Positions 1 to 9,200 of a DNA stretch of 25,495 bases are shown here, piece by piece (the stretch's first letter is position 1; the number at the start of each line of letters is the position of its first letter). The notes under the pieces were generated by a model, which saw only the letters and a program-made list of their open reading frames with translations, did no database searches and was not told where the DNA came from. A program made the position numbers and the translations under genes. The stretch is taken from IMG/VR virus record IMGVR_UViG_3300021335_000080, positions 1 through 25,495 of that record; one strand, 5' to 3'. Source of the DNA: a virus.

Positions 1-1
1 A

Positions 2-529
2 CTAGAAGAAACTGATCCACTAGAGCAAGAGATGCTAGAGATAAAGATAACAGAGAAGCAAGCTAACGCAGCAAGCTCTCGTGGTTACGTTGAGGCTGCA
101 GTACGTAAGTTAAACTTCTTTACGAACCAGTACGACAATCTGATGGAGAAGATAGGTAAAGAAGAACTGACAGAAGAAGACTACGAGCTAGAAGAAATTA
201 AGTACCACATTATGACCTGCATGAAGCAAGCACTTAATAGTGCAAGACCACGACAGGGTGTCATTGATGAAGGTAACATGATATACTTGTTTGACCTTGG
301 TATCAACGCAGCACAGGCACAGGCTGAAGTGTTTGCTTACCTAGAGTGGGAAAACAAAACAATACAGGATGGTAAAGCACCAGAGCATCACCACACAGTA
401 CAGTGGCTAGAACAGTTAGCTGACAAGTGGGCACACTGTCCAGGTGACTTTGCTAACAGCAGAGGTTTTAACATATTAGATAAAACATCTTTGACAAACA
501 CACCACAGTTAGAAAACAAAAGCAAATGA
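2..529 (+). CDS. hypothetical phage protein, 5' end outside window
   Basis: The frame is open from base 2 to the TGA at 527-529, so the gene probably starts upstream of the window. The first in-window ATG is at 32 but has no good Shine-Dalgarno site, and the codons before it (LEETDPLEQE) look like ordinary coding sequence. From that ATG there are 165 residues: an acidic, helix-rich protein with a long Glu/Lys segment (about 35-60) and a histidine-rich patch EHHHT near residue 118. I see no signal peptide, membrane segment or catalytic motif, and I do not recognise the family. It is the first gene of the plus-strand structural block and overlaps the next gene by 4 bases (ATGA), so it is probably co-translated with it. 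Function unknown. Confidence 0.7.
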   Translation, partial: LEETDPLEQEMLEIKITEKQANAASSRGYVEAAVRKLNFFTNQYDNLMEKIGKEELTEEDYELEEIKYHIMTCMKQALNSARPRQGVIDEGNMIYLFDLGINAAQAQAEVFAYLEWENKTIQDGKAPEHHHTVQWLEQLADKWAHCPGDFANSRGFNILDKTSLTNTPQLENKSK

Positions 530-780
530 GTGACATCAAACTTACCCCTGACGATCTAGAGGAAATGCTAGACAACGCAGCTAGACGTGGTGCTAAAGAG
601 GCACTACGTTCTATTGGGTTACTTGATGATGATGCAGCCAGAGACATCATAGAGATGAGAAGTTTGTTAGAAGCTTGGAGAGACACACGTAGGTCTGTTT
701 GGTCTACTGTAGTTAAATTAGCCACTGTCGCACTGTTGACGTTTATTGCAGGTGCAGTGTGGATGACAATGGGTAAATAA
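526..780 (+). CDS. small one-helix membrane protein, DUF6127-like (possible holin)
   Basis: This 84-residue protein has a soluble, charged N-terminal half (ALRSIGLLDDDAARDI, then MRSLLEAWRDTRRSVW) followed by one C-terminal membrane helix (about residues 60-80, TVVKLATVALLTFIAGAVW) and a basic last residue. The pattern G-L-x-D-D-D-A, then L-L-x-A-W-R-D-x-[KR]-R, then a hydrophobic tail, matches what I remember of DUF6127, a small family in alphaproteobacterial phages. That assignment is from memory. The size and single helix would suit a holin or spanin-like lysis accessory, and a lysozyme-like gene lies nearby at 3928-4815, but no lysis function is shown by the sequence. Its ATG overlaps the previous stop (ATGA), so translation is probably coupled. 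Confidence 0.75.
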   Translation: MSDIKLTPDDLEEMLDNAARRGAKEALRSIGLLDDDAARDIIEMRSLLEAWRDTRRSVWSTVVKLATVALLTFIAGAVWMTMGK

Positions 781-790
781 GGAAAAAGAT

Positions 791-3700
791 ATGGTACAAT
801 CTAGTGGTTATAGAGAAGTAGATAGTTACACAAAAGCTGATGGTACAAAATACATTGCCAAAGCTAGTAACAAAAAAACTCAAATTATTAAAGTAGATCC
901 TGAAGGTAAAACAACTTATTTAGCCATACATTCAAAAAAAGGTTCTAGAAGCTCTAACGCAAGTAACGTTGCAGAAGAGTTTGCTGCATTTAAAGAAGGT
1001 TTAGAAGCTGCTGAAGCAGGAGAAAATATAACTTACACTGATGAGGATGTAAATGCTATCAAAGGAGATGGTGGTCTCTTTGGTTTTGGTGGTGATGCAG
1101 CATCTACAGTAACTTTATCTAATGGTACTGTTTTAAGTAGTTCGTCAGGTAGTACTGGTAACGAAGTTAAAACAGTAACAAGATTAGCTGATGAAATAGC
1201 AAATACAGAAGCAATAAAGGTAGAGGATGGTAACGAAGGCGGTAACGAAGGTGGTAACGAAGGTGGTAACGAAGGTGGTAACGAAGGTAATGACGGAAAT
1301 GGAGATGTAAACAAAGGTGGAGATGGAGATGGTGATGGAGATAAAGATAAAATTATAGGTGGTGGTAAAGACGGAACTGGTACAGGTACAGATTTTGTAG
1401 ATACAGAAGTAACTAGACCAACCTTTGTAGAAACTAATCCATCAGTAGAAGTAGTAAATTTAGAAGCTGACGAAGTAGCTCCTATAATACCCTCAACTCC
1501 AAAGACTGTCGTTCAAAAGGTTGCTCCTGTAACATATCAAACTCCTATTACTACACAAACACAACAACAGGCTAAACCTTTTGTAATGGAGCAAGCACCT
1601 CAAACAGGAACGTTTGCTACACCTGTGCAGACTGCAGGATTATCTGCTGTTCCTCAACAGATATCTTATAAAACACACTATGCAGGTACTGCAGGTGCTG
1701 TTCCACAAACACTCGTTACTACTGCCCCAGGATCAGGTGAACAGATTACTTCAGGTTATCAACAAGTTGCTTACATAAATCCAAAAACAAATCAAAGAGT
1801 AATGATTACTGAGTTTAACGGTAAACCTATTACTTACGTGCCGCCTGGTTTTGTACGTCAAAACTTATTAGAGATAAGACAAGATCCTGGATTTGATTAT
1901 AAACTTCTGCCAATTGAACCGAATTCTAAATCTCCTGTTGATAGACCTCTTCCAGGATCTGACATTGAGCCTGGGAGTTCTGGTGGAACTGCTAGAGATA
2001 TAAATGATGGTATGATTTTTTCACAGGGTGGAGATGTCAGTCTAGCTAAAAAGTTTTTAGGTTTTCCAGAGGAATCTCCTGATGATCAGCTTGATAACTT
2101 TTTACAGTCTAACCCTTCTGCTGCTGCACGTATGGGTAAGTACAGACAGGCTATGATGAACATGGGCGGTATGCGTATGGGTGCTCAAGAAGGTACTCTT
2201 GCAACAGTTGTGTCTCCTCCACCTACTTCTGCTCCTGTTGTGGTTAATCCTCTGGCTCAAATGAGTTCTAACTTAGTAAGTCAGACGATGCAACCTATGC
2301 AAGCACCGATAGCAGGGCTTCAACCCACACCTGCAGAGTTTATACCAGTAGACGCAGGTATGACTGTGCCTATGGCTCCGTTTGCTGAAGCTGCTACAAC
2401 AGGCACAACACAGCAAGCATTAATGCCAACTGCTACACAACCAACAGCCATGACTCCTGCCTTTGCAGCACCACAGGTACAAGCTGTAACTGGTGCGTTA
2501 CAACCTGCTCAAGGAACTTTATCACAACAGGCTCAAGTAGGTGCTGCTCAACAAGCTACTACTTCTGTAACAGGTATGGAGGCTGCTCAAGGTGCAGCAA
2601 TAAAAGTAGAAGGACCAACAGCTAGAAAACTAGAGACAGATCCTGTATCAGGTGAGAGTGAGATTATCTCTGGCTCTGCTAACGCTGAGACTGCTAGGGC
2701 TTTTACTGAAGCTGTAGAAGCTGAGACTGCTACCCCTACTAAACAGGCTACAGTGCAAGGTCAGCTAGAAGGATTAATGGCTCAGTTCGAGGGTGGTAAC
2801 ACACCTGCTTGGGCTTCAGGAGCTATGAGAGCCGCTACGAGTACTATGCTTGCAAGAGGTCTTGGTGCTTCTTCTATGGCAGGACAGGCTATTGTTCAGG
2901 CTGCTATGGAGTCTGCACTACCTATCGCACAAATAGATGCTGCTACACAGGCTCAGTTTGAAGCACAGAACTTGTCTAACAGACAACAACGTGCTATGCT
3001 TGGAGCACAACAACGTGCTCAGTTTATAGGACAAGAGTTTGACCAAGCGTTTCAGGCTCGTGTGCAGAACGCAGCTAAGATTGCTGACGTAGCTAACATG
3101 AACTTTACTGCTGAACAACAGATAGCGTTAGAGGATTCTCGTGCAGCTAACACAGTAAACTTAAACAATTTATCCAATAGACAGTCTATGGTTATGGCAG
3201 AAGCTGCTGCTCTATCTCAACTAGATATGGCTAACCTATCTAACAGACAACAGGCTTCTGTACAGAACGCACAAAACTTCTTACAGATGGATATGTCTAA
3301 CCTGTCAAACAGACAACAGACAGAGGTATTCAAAGCACAACAAAACATACAGTCTTTGTTTACCGATCAGGCTGCAGAGAACGCTGCTGAACAATTCAAC
3401 GCAGCAAACCAAAATCAAACAGACCAGTTCTTTGCTAACTTATCTAATCAAACATCACAGTTTAACTCTGTCCAAGCAAATGCTATGGATCAGTTTAACG
3501 TCAACAGTGTCAACGCTCTGAGAGAGTTTAACTCACAGATACAACAGCAAAGAGATTTGTTTAACGCACAGAATGGTTTGGTGATAGCACAGGCTAACGC
3601 TCAGTGGAGACAAAACTTGGCTACTCTTAACACCTCTGCACAGAACGAAAGCAACATGGCTTTTGCTCAGACTATAAACGCTTTGACATCTACTAACCTT

Positions 3701-3913
3701 GACTCAATATGGCAGAGAGAAAGAGATATAATGTCTATGGCTTTCCAAGTGTCAGAAAGTAACGCTGACAGAGCTAACAGTATTATACTTCAAAAGATGG
3801 CTGCTGATGCTGAGATAGATGTTGCTGAGTTACAGGCTAAGATAGGGGCTGCTCAGTCAAAAGGTAATTTTATTGCTGAAGTAGTTAAAAAGATAATACC
3901 TTTACCGTTTTAA
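791..3913 (+). CDS. large virion protein with GGNE repeats and a hendecad-repeat domain
   Basis: This 1040-residue protein has an AAGGA ribosome site just before its ATG. N-terminal part (1-145): unremarkable and soluble. Residues 147-195: an extreme Gly/Asn/Asp/Glu linker with five GNEG repeats and then DGDGDGDKDK. Residues about 210-640: a Pro/Gln/Thr/Val-rich region containing one compact block near 290-360 (ITYVPPGFV). Residues about 654-715: a block that I recall as conserved in marine phage structural proteins (APWASGAMR-like; here PAWASGAMRAATSTMLARGL). Residues 727-1023: a continuous 11-residue repeat, with NLSNRQ marking several units, predicted to be one very long helical domain. 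The end, VVKKIIPLPF, is hydrophobic and basic. Neighbours are structural and lysozyme-like genes. It could be a tail, needle or ejection protein. A virion role is inferred from context and composition; the exact role is unknown. Confidence 0.8.
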   Translation: MVQSSGYREVDSYTKADGTKYIAKASNKKTQIIKVDPEGKTTYLAIHSKKGSRSSNASNVAEEFAAFKEGLEAAEAGENITYTDEDVNAIKGDGGLFGFGGDAASTVTLSNGTVLSSSSGSTGNEVKTVTRLADEIANTEAIKVEDGNEGGNEGGNEGGNEGGNEGNDGNGDVNKGGDGDGDGDKDKIIGGGKDGTGTGTDFVDTEVTRPTFVETNPSVEVVNLEADEVAPIIPSTPKTVVQKVAPVTYQTPITTQTQQQAKPFVMEQAPQTGTFATPVQTAGLSAVPQQISYKTHYAGTAGAVPQTLVTTAPGSGEQITSGYQQVAYINPKTNQRVMITEFNGKPITYVPPGFVRQNLLEIRQDPGFDYKLLPIEPNSKSPVDRPLPGSDIEPGSSGGTARDINDGMIFSQGGDVSLAKKFLGFPEESPDDQLDNFLQSNPSAAARMGKYRQAMMNMGGMRMGAQEGTLATVVSPPPTSAPVVVNPLAQMSSNLVSQTMQPMQAPIAGLQPTPAEFIPVDAGMTVPMAPFAEAATTGTTQQALMPTATQPTAMTPAFAAPQVQAVTGALQPAQGTLSQQAQVGAAQQATTSVTGMEAAQGAAIKVEGPTARKLETDPVSGESEIISGSANAETARAFTEAVEAETATPTKQATVQGQLEGLMAQFEGGNTPAWASGAMRAATSTMLARGLGASSMAGQAIVQAAMESALPIAQIDAATQAQFEAQNLSNRQQRAMLGAQQRAQFIGQEFDQAFQARVQNAAKIADVANMNFTAEQQIALEDSRAANTVNLNNLSNRQSMVMAEAAALSQLDMANLSNRQQASVQNAQNFLQMDMSNLSNRQQTEVFKAQQNIQSLFTDQAAENAAEQFNAANQNQTDQFFANLSNQTSQFNSVQANAMDQFNVNSVNALREFNSQIQQQRDLFNAQNGLVIAQANAQWRQNLATLNTSAQNESNMAFAQTINALTSTNLDSIWQRERDIMSMAFQVSESNADRANSIILQKMAADAEIDVAELQAKIGAAQSKGNFIAEVVKKIIPLPF
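1229..1288 (+). repeat. five tandem 12-bp repeats encoding GNEG
   Basis: Five adjacent copies of GGTAACGAAGGT lie inside the 1040-residue virion protein gene. The first copy ends in C instead of T; the others are identical. Each copy adds four residues (G-N-E-G) in frame, so changes in copy number would lengthen or shorten the linker without a frameshift. A second, less regular GATGGAGATGGT-type run follows at about 1319-1350 and encodes the DGDGDG stretch. Confidence 0.95.
2969..3859 (+). repeat. 27-unit hendecad (11-residue) protein repeat
   Basis: Residues 727-1023 of the virion protein fall into 27 consecutive 11-residue units with no insertion or deletion. Units beginning with NLSNRQ start at 727, 793, 815 and 837, all multiples of 11 apart. 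Seven units end in Phe: the unit ending at 847 and then six in a row ending at 869, 880, 891, 902, 913 and 924. Many units start with Asn (870, 892, 903, 914, 925, 936, 947). Eleven-residue periodicity is the signature of hendecad coiled coils. At 1.5 angstroms per residue a single helix of this length would span about 45 nm. The DNA copies have diverged, so this is an old protein repeat, not a recent tandem duplication. Confidence 0.85.
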
Positions 3914-3927
3914 ATTAAGGATTAAAT

Positions 3928-4815
3928 ATGTTAAACTCATTACAAGATAAAAGAAGAAAAAAAATAATGCTTGAGCAGGGCAATCCTGAGTTAAGTGTGG
4001 GTAATCCTGGAGTTAAACGTAAAAGAAAAGCTCTTGGTAATCCTGATTTTGATTTTAGTGAAACGAGAGAAGGTGTTAGGAGAGCACAAAATGACTCAAA
4101 AGAAAAACCTGAAAAAAATACCGATAGTCTTAATGCTTTTGCAACTGGGTGGATGGAGGAAATAAGACAAGCATTTGCTGATGAAGATCCTTTATTTAAA
4201 GAACAAAGAGCTAGTCTTGAGGGTGGTGTTCCTGACTACTACAAGGGCATTGATATAGATACTGCATTTGATTCTAAAGAGTCTCAAGATAAAAGAAATA
4301 AATCTGTAGATCAGAACAGAGCAGCAGGTGAAAACCTACCTTCTTTTATTATTCAAGGATCTAAATTTAGAAAAGCTTTGTCTGGTGTAGAAGCAGAGAA
4401 TTATAAAACTCTTTTTGGTAACGCAGAAGAAAAGAAAACACCATTTAAAGATGTAGACATAACTACTATGCCTATGAAAGATATATTTAGTCTGGTAGAA
4501 TTGAATGGAAAGTTTCACAAATTTAATCTTTCTAAGGGTGAAGATACCACAGCCATAGGTAAATACCAAATGGTAGGAAACACGCTAAGAGATTTAAAGA
4601 ATAGAAATGTTTTAAAAGAACTTGGTATAGATGATGACACTCTCTTTAACGAAAATACTCAGGACAAAATAGCAGTTCGCCTAGCTGAAAGAAGAGTAAG
4701 ACAAAAGTTTTCAATGACAGAGGCTAGAAAAGAAATGAGAAATGAGTGGGAAGGTTTTAAAAAGTTGAGTGATAAAGAACTAAATGCAATAATTAACGAG
4801 GTTCGTGGAGGTTAA
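3928..4815 (+). CDS. lysozyme-like (muramidase-type) virion or lysis protein
   Basis: This 295-residue protein starts at an ATG preceded by AAGGAT. The N-terminal 45 residues are basic and carry three GNP motifs (19, 25, 37). The middle (50-140) is charged and probably flexible. The C-terminal domain (about 155-260) runs NYKTLFGN (158), PFKDVDITTMP, TTAIGKYQMVGNTLRDL (207-223) and NENTQDKIAVRLAERR (241-256). The order Y-x-x-L-[FL]-G, then [AT]-x-G-x-YQ[IM]VG-x-TL-R, then Q-D-x-[IL] matches a lysozyme-like phage domain known especially from Rhodobacteraceae phages and prophages. I cannot point with confidence to the catalytic acid; E191 and E205 are candidates. Its place inside the structural block suggests a virion-associated peptidoglycan hydrolase, though a lysis endolysin is possible. 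There is no signal peptide. The next gene starts one base after its stop codon. Confidence 0.65.
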   Translation: MLNSLQDKRRKKIMLEQGNPELSVGNPGVKRKRKALGNPDFDFSETREGVRRAQNDSKEKPEKNTDSLNAFATGWMEEIRQAFADEDPLFKEQRASLEGGVPDYYKGIDIDTAFDSKESQDKRNKSVDQNRAAGENLPSFIIQGSKFRKALSGVEAENYKTLFGNAEEKKTPFKDVDITTMPMKDIFSLVELNGKFHKFNLSKGEDTTAIGKYQMVGNTLRDLKNRNVLKELGIDDDTLFNENTQDKIAVRLAERRVRQKFSMTEARKEMRNEWEGFKKLSDKELNAIINEVRGG

Positions 4816-4816
4816 G

Positions 4817-5329
4817 ATGACAGAAGCAGCACTCATGGCAGCAGTGCCAGGACAATCTCTTACGGACTATCCTAAGAACTATCCCTGGGAAAGACCACCT
4901 GAAATGATAGACCCTAATGAAGCTATCAAGTTTCATATCGACAGGGTTTCAGAGCCTGATATTATAGACAACATATTAGATGCTATTGATTTTGGCATAC
5001 CTGTAAAGACACTCTCTGAGTCTATGATGACAGGGGCTGTAGCTTCAGGTGTTCACAGCATAGATGTAAGTCTTATCGTTGAACCCATTGTCAGAGAATT
5101 TATTATGAAGGCTGCTGACATGGCAGGGGTAAAATATAAAGAGGCATTTAAACCTGACGAATTAACTATGACAGAACGTGCATCCTTGTTTAACGATGCT
5201 GTTGAGTCAACACCTGAAGGTGAGAGAGACAAAGGATTTGACCTAGTTAAAGAAGCTTCTGAGTCAATGCGAGAAGAGCCAGTAGAAAAAACAACAGAAG
5301 AAGAACCTAAAGGTTTAATGGCGAGGTAG
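4817..5329 (+). CDS. conserved marine-phage virion-type protein
   Basis: This 170-residue protein is given the ATG start at 4817 because GGAG lies six bases upstream. An in-frame GTG at 4805 would overlap the previous gene and place that ribosome site inside the coding region. The N-terminus has PGQSLTDYPKNYPWERPPE (residues 11-29), followed by an alpha-helical segment ending in GVHSIDVSLIVEPIV. The combination of PGQSLT, PWERPPE and a later HSIDVSL motif is one I remember from uncharacterised structural proteins of cyanophages and other marine phages. The last 35 residues are very acidic (EEPVEKTTEEEPKG). The gene lies between the lysozyme-like protein and two internal-virion-like genes. Function is unknown, and the virion role is inferred from position. 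Confidence 0.75.
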   Translation: MTEAALMAAVPGQSLTDYPKNYPWERPPEMIDPNEAIKFHIDRVSEPDIIDNILDAIDFGIPVKTLSESMMTGAVASGVHSIDVSLIVEPIVREFIMKAADMAGVKYKEAFKPDELTMTERASLFNDAVESTPEGERDKGFDLVKEASESMREEPVEKTTEEEPKGLMAR

Positions 5330-5334
5330 TTTAA

Positions 5335-6270
5335 ATGGTAACAGGAACAGTAATGGCAGGTGCTTTCTTTGGTAATCTAGCAGATACCATGAAAGAAAAC
5401 AGAGAGTATCTGAAAGCAAAGCAGGGTATGCTTCAAGATTACATGTTAAAAGCAGGTTTTGAAGAGAGAGCTAACTTAAAGAAAGCTAGAGCAGAAAGAG
5501 CAAAGCTCTTAGCAGAAGCAGATAATCTTGGACTTGATAAGGAAGCTTCAGCAGTTTTGTACTCTACTGGTCAACTGTCAAGCACTGTAGGTTATTTAAA
5601 AAAGATAGAGCAGTCTGAAGATCCTGATAAGAAGATAAACAAAGCAGGACTAAAAAGATTTAGTGAGACTATTGTAGGAAGTTTACCTCCTGAAAAAGTA
5701 GGTGCTGCTATGAAGTACGCTTTTGATTTAGGGGCTGCAGAAGATCCAAGTTCTGACAAACTAGTAGAAGCTATACATGCTACATCACTAAGTGAGTATG
5801 ATGAAGCTATATCTTCATTTATGAATACGTCACCTACTACTCGTGTAGCTCCAAACATAAGCCCTTTTGACATTAACAAAAGAGGTTTGGTAGACTATGA
5901 TCCTGCAGATATAAAAGCAGCTAGAGAAATTATAGAAAAGAATTTAAAGACACAATTAGAAACAACAACAAATCCTAACACTGGTCAGTTACAATTTACA
6001 AACCCAGACGCTTCAGGTGAAATTTTAAATAACGCAGTAGATTTTTACGTTAGTGAAATGATTGATCCAATAAAATCAAAAAGTCAATCTGAAGTATTAA
6101 GAGACATCTCCAACAGAGTAGACGCTCTAACTGAAGATCCAACAATAACTTTAAGAGATATTGCAGACAACTTTAAAACGTTTGAAGTTCCGCTTCCGTT
6201 TCAGGGACCAATTCCTTTAAACTCTAACACTGCTGAACAAGATATTATTGATCAAGAGTATAATTTATAA
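5335..6270 (+). CDS. putative internal virion protein, 311 residues
   Basis: The ATG at 5335 follows GAGGT, which overlaps the previous stop codon. The N-terminus (MVTGTVMAGAFFGNLADTM) is small-residue and glycine rich and mildly hydrophobic, followed by a long charged helix (about residues 20-65, rich in Lys/Glu/Ala) that may form a coiled coil. The rest is soluble and helical, ending with a Pro-rich stretch (EVPLPFQGPIPL) and an acidic tail. There is no enzymatic motif. Its stop overlaps the start of the 1116-residue gene (TAATG), so the two are probably translated together and may act together, as T7 gp14-16 do. The role is inferred from position; I cannot name a family. Confidence 0.7.
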   Translation: MVTGTVMAGAFFGNLADTMKENREYLKAKQGMLQDYMLKAGFEERANLKKARAERAKLLAEADNLGLDKEASAVLYSTGQLSSTVGYLKKIEQSEDPDKKINKAGLKRFSETIVGSLPPEKVGAAMKYAFDLGAAEDPSSDKLVEAIHATSLSEYDEAISSFMNTSPTTRVAPNISPFDINKRGLVDYDPADIKAAREIIEKNLKTQLETTTNPNTGQLQFTNPDASGEILNNAVDFYVSEMIDPIKSKSQSEVLRDISNRVDALTEDPTITLRDIADNFKTFEVPLPFQGPIPLNSNTAEQDIIDQEYNL

Positions 6271-9200
6271 TGAGCACTTACGTACAAAAAGCACCTGACT
6301 CTAGTTTTATTAATCTTGTTGAAGACAATGATTTTAAAAGAGACTTAGTTAGTTTCTTTAGTGGTGGTAGGTATAAGTATACCAAAGATGAAATGAGAGA
6401 AATGGGTTTTGAAAATCTAACTAAAGATTTTATAGAACACATGAGAGCACAATCAGTCAACGAAGTCACTGCCACAAAAGATTTAAATTATGTTCGCAAC
6501 AAAGACTTTAGCTACAAAGGTAAGCAAGCTTTTGGTAGGCTGACTCAGGCGTGGGATAATTCTAAAGAAGCAGGTACAGGTTTCTTGGATGGTCTTGGAG
6601 ACTTTGCAGAAGGAGCAATTACAGCACCGTCTACTTACTTGGGGTTTGCTAGTTTTGGTCTTGGAAAAGTAGGGGCTAAAATAGCATCTAAAGGTGTTCA
6701 GTTAGCTGTCAGAGCAGGTCTAAAAGAAACTCTAAAGAAGAATGTACTTAAGTCTTCTATCGCAAGACAGTCTGTAAAAGACGCAGGTACAGGTGCGGTA
6801 ACTGGTGCTCTTGTATCTGGGTTTCAGGGTAAACAACAGGGTGAAACTAGGGAAGAGCTTGGAGTAGGTCCAGAGTACACAGCAAAAGATTTAATCTTTG
6901 ATTCTACTGTAGGTGCTGTAGCTGAAGGAACTTTTGGTGCAGCCACAGGATACATCTCTGGAAGAATAGGTAGAGGTAGAGCTAAAGAAGTAGCAGATGT
7001 AATGTTGGAAAGAAACACTACATTTAAGAAGCAAGCAGAAGAGGCTGCTAAAAAATCTCTTGGAACTATAAAGGCTGCTTCAGACGCTGAGAAGAAACAA
7101 GCTATGAATATTGTAGCTGATGTAGAGGATATACTGTCTGCTCGTGCAGGAGTAAGAGGTGCTAAGATAAAAGGTAGGTTAGATCCTGAACGTGTAGCCA
7201 AGGGTAGAGCTATCCTTAACGCAATGTCAGATCCAAAAGCAAACCCAGAGTTTAGTTCTGGTCTTTCAGCACAAACAATGAGAGGTATTGCTGCTGCTAG
7301 TGTAGATCTCATGAGAGCTTTAAAGTTAGATACTAAGAGTGGTGATATCAGAATTACTGAGGCTATAGCTAACAAGCTGAGAGATGGAGAGGGTCAAGAA
7401 GTATTTACAATACTCAAGAATGTAAAAGATAAATACGGTCTTTCCAAAGATGAGTTCTCTATGATCTACCTATCTGAGGTATCAAGAGCAGGTCAAACAC
7501 TAGGGTTTCAGAGTGCTATAAAACGTGGTGCTAAGATAAACTTAGACGAAGCATCTGACATAGATGTTTTGTTTTCTAAGGGTGCTTCATCTATCAGCAG
7601 TCAAGATGCACAGGAAATATCTTCAGCAGCAGTTAGAAACTCTAGAAATGTTGGTGTTAGATTTTTACAAGACTTAGATACCATGAGAATATCTTTTATG
7701 ACTTCTCAACCTGCTACTACAATGCGTAACTTAACCAACGTAGGTATCCTTATTGGAACAGATATGGTAGACCAAGTTAACAAGGCTATCTACAAAGGTC
7801 TTACTGGTGACGCATCTCAAATAAAAACTTTTATACCTAACATGACAGCCGTTGTCAGAGGTCTTTCTTTTAACAACACAGAGGCTAAATTACTACGTCA
7901 AATTATGTTAGAGGAAATGCCAGAGCAATCCATGCGTTTATACAATCAAGCTATGAGACTTGAGGTTGGTATGGAAAGCAGTGGAGTTTTAGCTAGAGTA
8001 GGTAGGTTTGTAAACATGGCTAACACTCTTTCTGATTCTGTTTTTAAAGAGGGTATCTTCTACGGAAATCTAGAGAGACAGTTCAGAGACAAAGGTATGT
8101 CCATGTCTGACTGGTTAAGGGCCAACACAAAGTTAGAAGATCTACCAGAAGGAATAGATCTAACCCTTGCTGTCGATGACGCAAACAGACTTACCATGCA
8201 GAGAGACTTTAGAGGTGCTGACTCTGTACTAGCAAGCACAACAAGAGGGTTAGTAAACTTAAATAGAAAAGTACCATTCCTTGTTTCAGCAGCAGCAGGT
8301 GTTCCCTTCCCAAGATATTTAGGCAATCACCTACAGACGGTATCTGACTACGCTCCTATCCTTGGAGAGATGTTACATAGATCAGGTCTAACTGAAGGTG
8401 CTAAAGATGATGCTACTAGATATGCACGTCAAGCCACTGGAGCTATGATGTTGTTTGCAGGATATCAGATAGCTAAAGATAGAGATGGTGAAGTTGACTA
8501 CGGATCTATAAAGAATGAGCTAGGAGCAAAAGAGGATCTCAAACCTTTGCTTGGTGCTGCCATGTTCCATATGTATTTAGGTGATCAAGCATGGAGAAAA
8601 GAGAATGGTCTTCCTACTTCTTTTGATAACACAGATCAGCTAAAGAGAGACTTACAAGATGTTCTTGGTGGTATACCAGAATTTTCTTTTGACCTTGGTA
8701 TTCCTGTTGCAATATTAGATGCTGTAGCAAAACAAAAAATAACACCAGACTTAGAGAAAAAGTTTGGAGATTTCTTATCTACATTTACCATGCCAGGTGC
8801 GATAGCAAGAGACTTGATAGGACAAGCAGACTATGATCAAGCAGGTAATCCTTACACCAGAGAACTAGCAATCACAGATGATGTAAAGCTAGACTACAGT
8901 GGTGCTGAGATGACCAACAGAGCACTGAGGATGTTGCCTGATGTGAGATCTAGACAGTACCTACAATCTTTTAATGATGAGACAGATATTTCTTACTATG
9001 ACTTTGACAACCCTGTAGCTAGAGGTAAAGTAAACCCTGCTCTAAAACAGATTACTGGTAGAACAGCAGAGCCACCTCTTACAACACTACAAAAAGAAAT
9101 GTCTAGATACAATTTAAAGAACTGGCAGATATATGGAAGCACTGCAACAAAGAGTGCTAACGTTGATCTTGTCTTGAGAGAAAGACTAGCTAAGTCAATG

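Noticed and set aside
1229-1288. CRISPR-like array
   Set aside because: The repeats are 12 bp and directly adjacent with no spacers, and they are in frame with a coding gene.
1033-1314. Minus-strand frame encoding an LPPS repeat protein
   Set aside because: It is the antisense reading of the GGNE repeat DNA and stays open only because the repeat is in phase; the plus-strand gene explains the region.
6824-7375. 183-codon minus-strand frame
   Set aside because: It lies wholly antisense to the 1116-residue virion gene, has no ribosome site, and its Ala/Leu/Ser-rich composition is that of a shadow frame.
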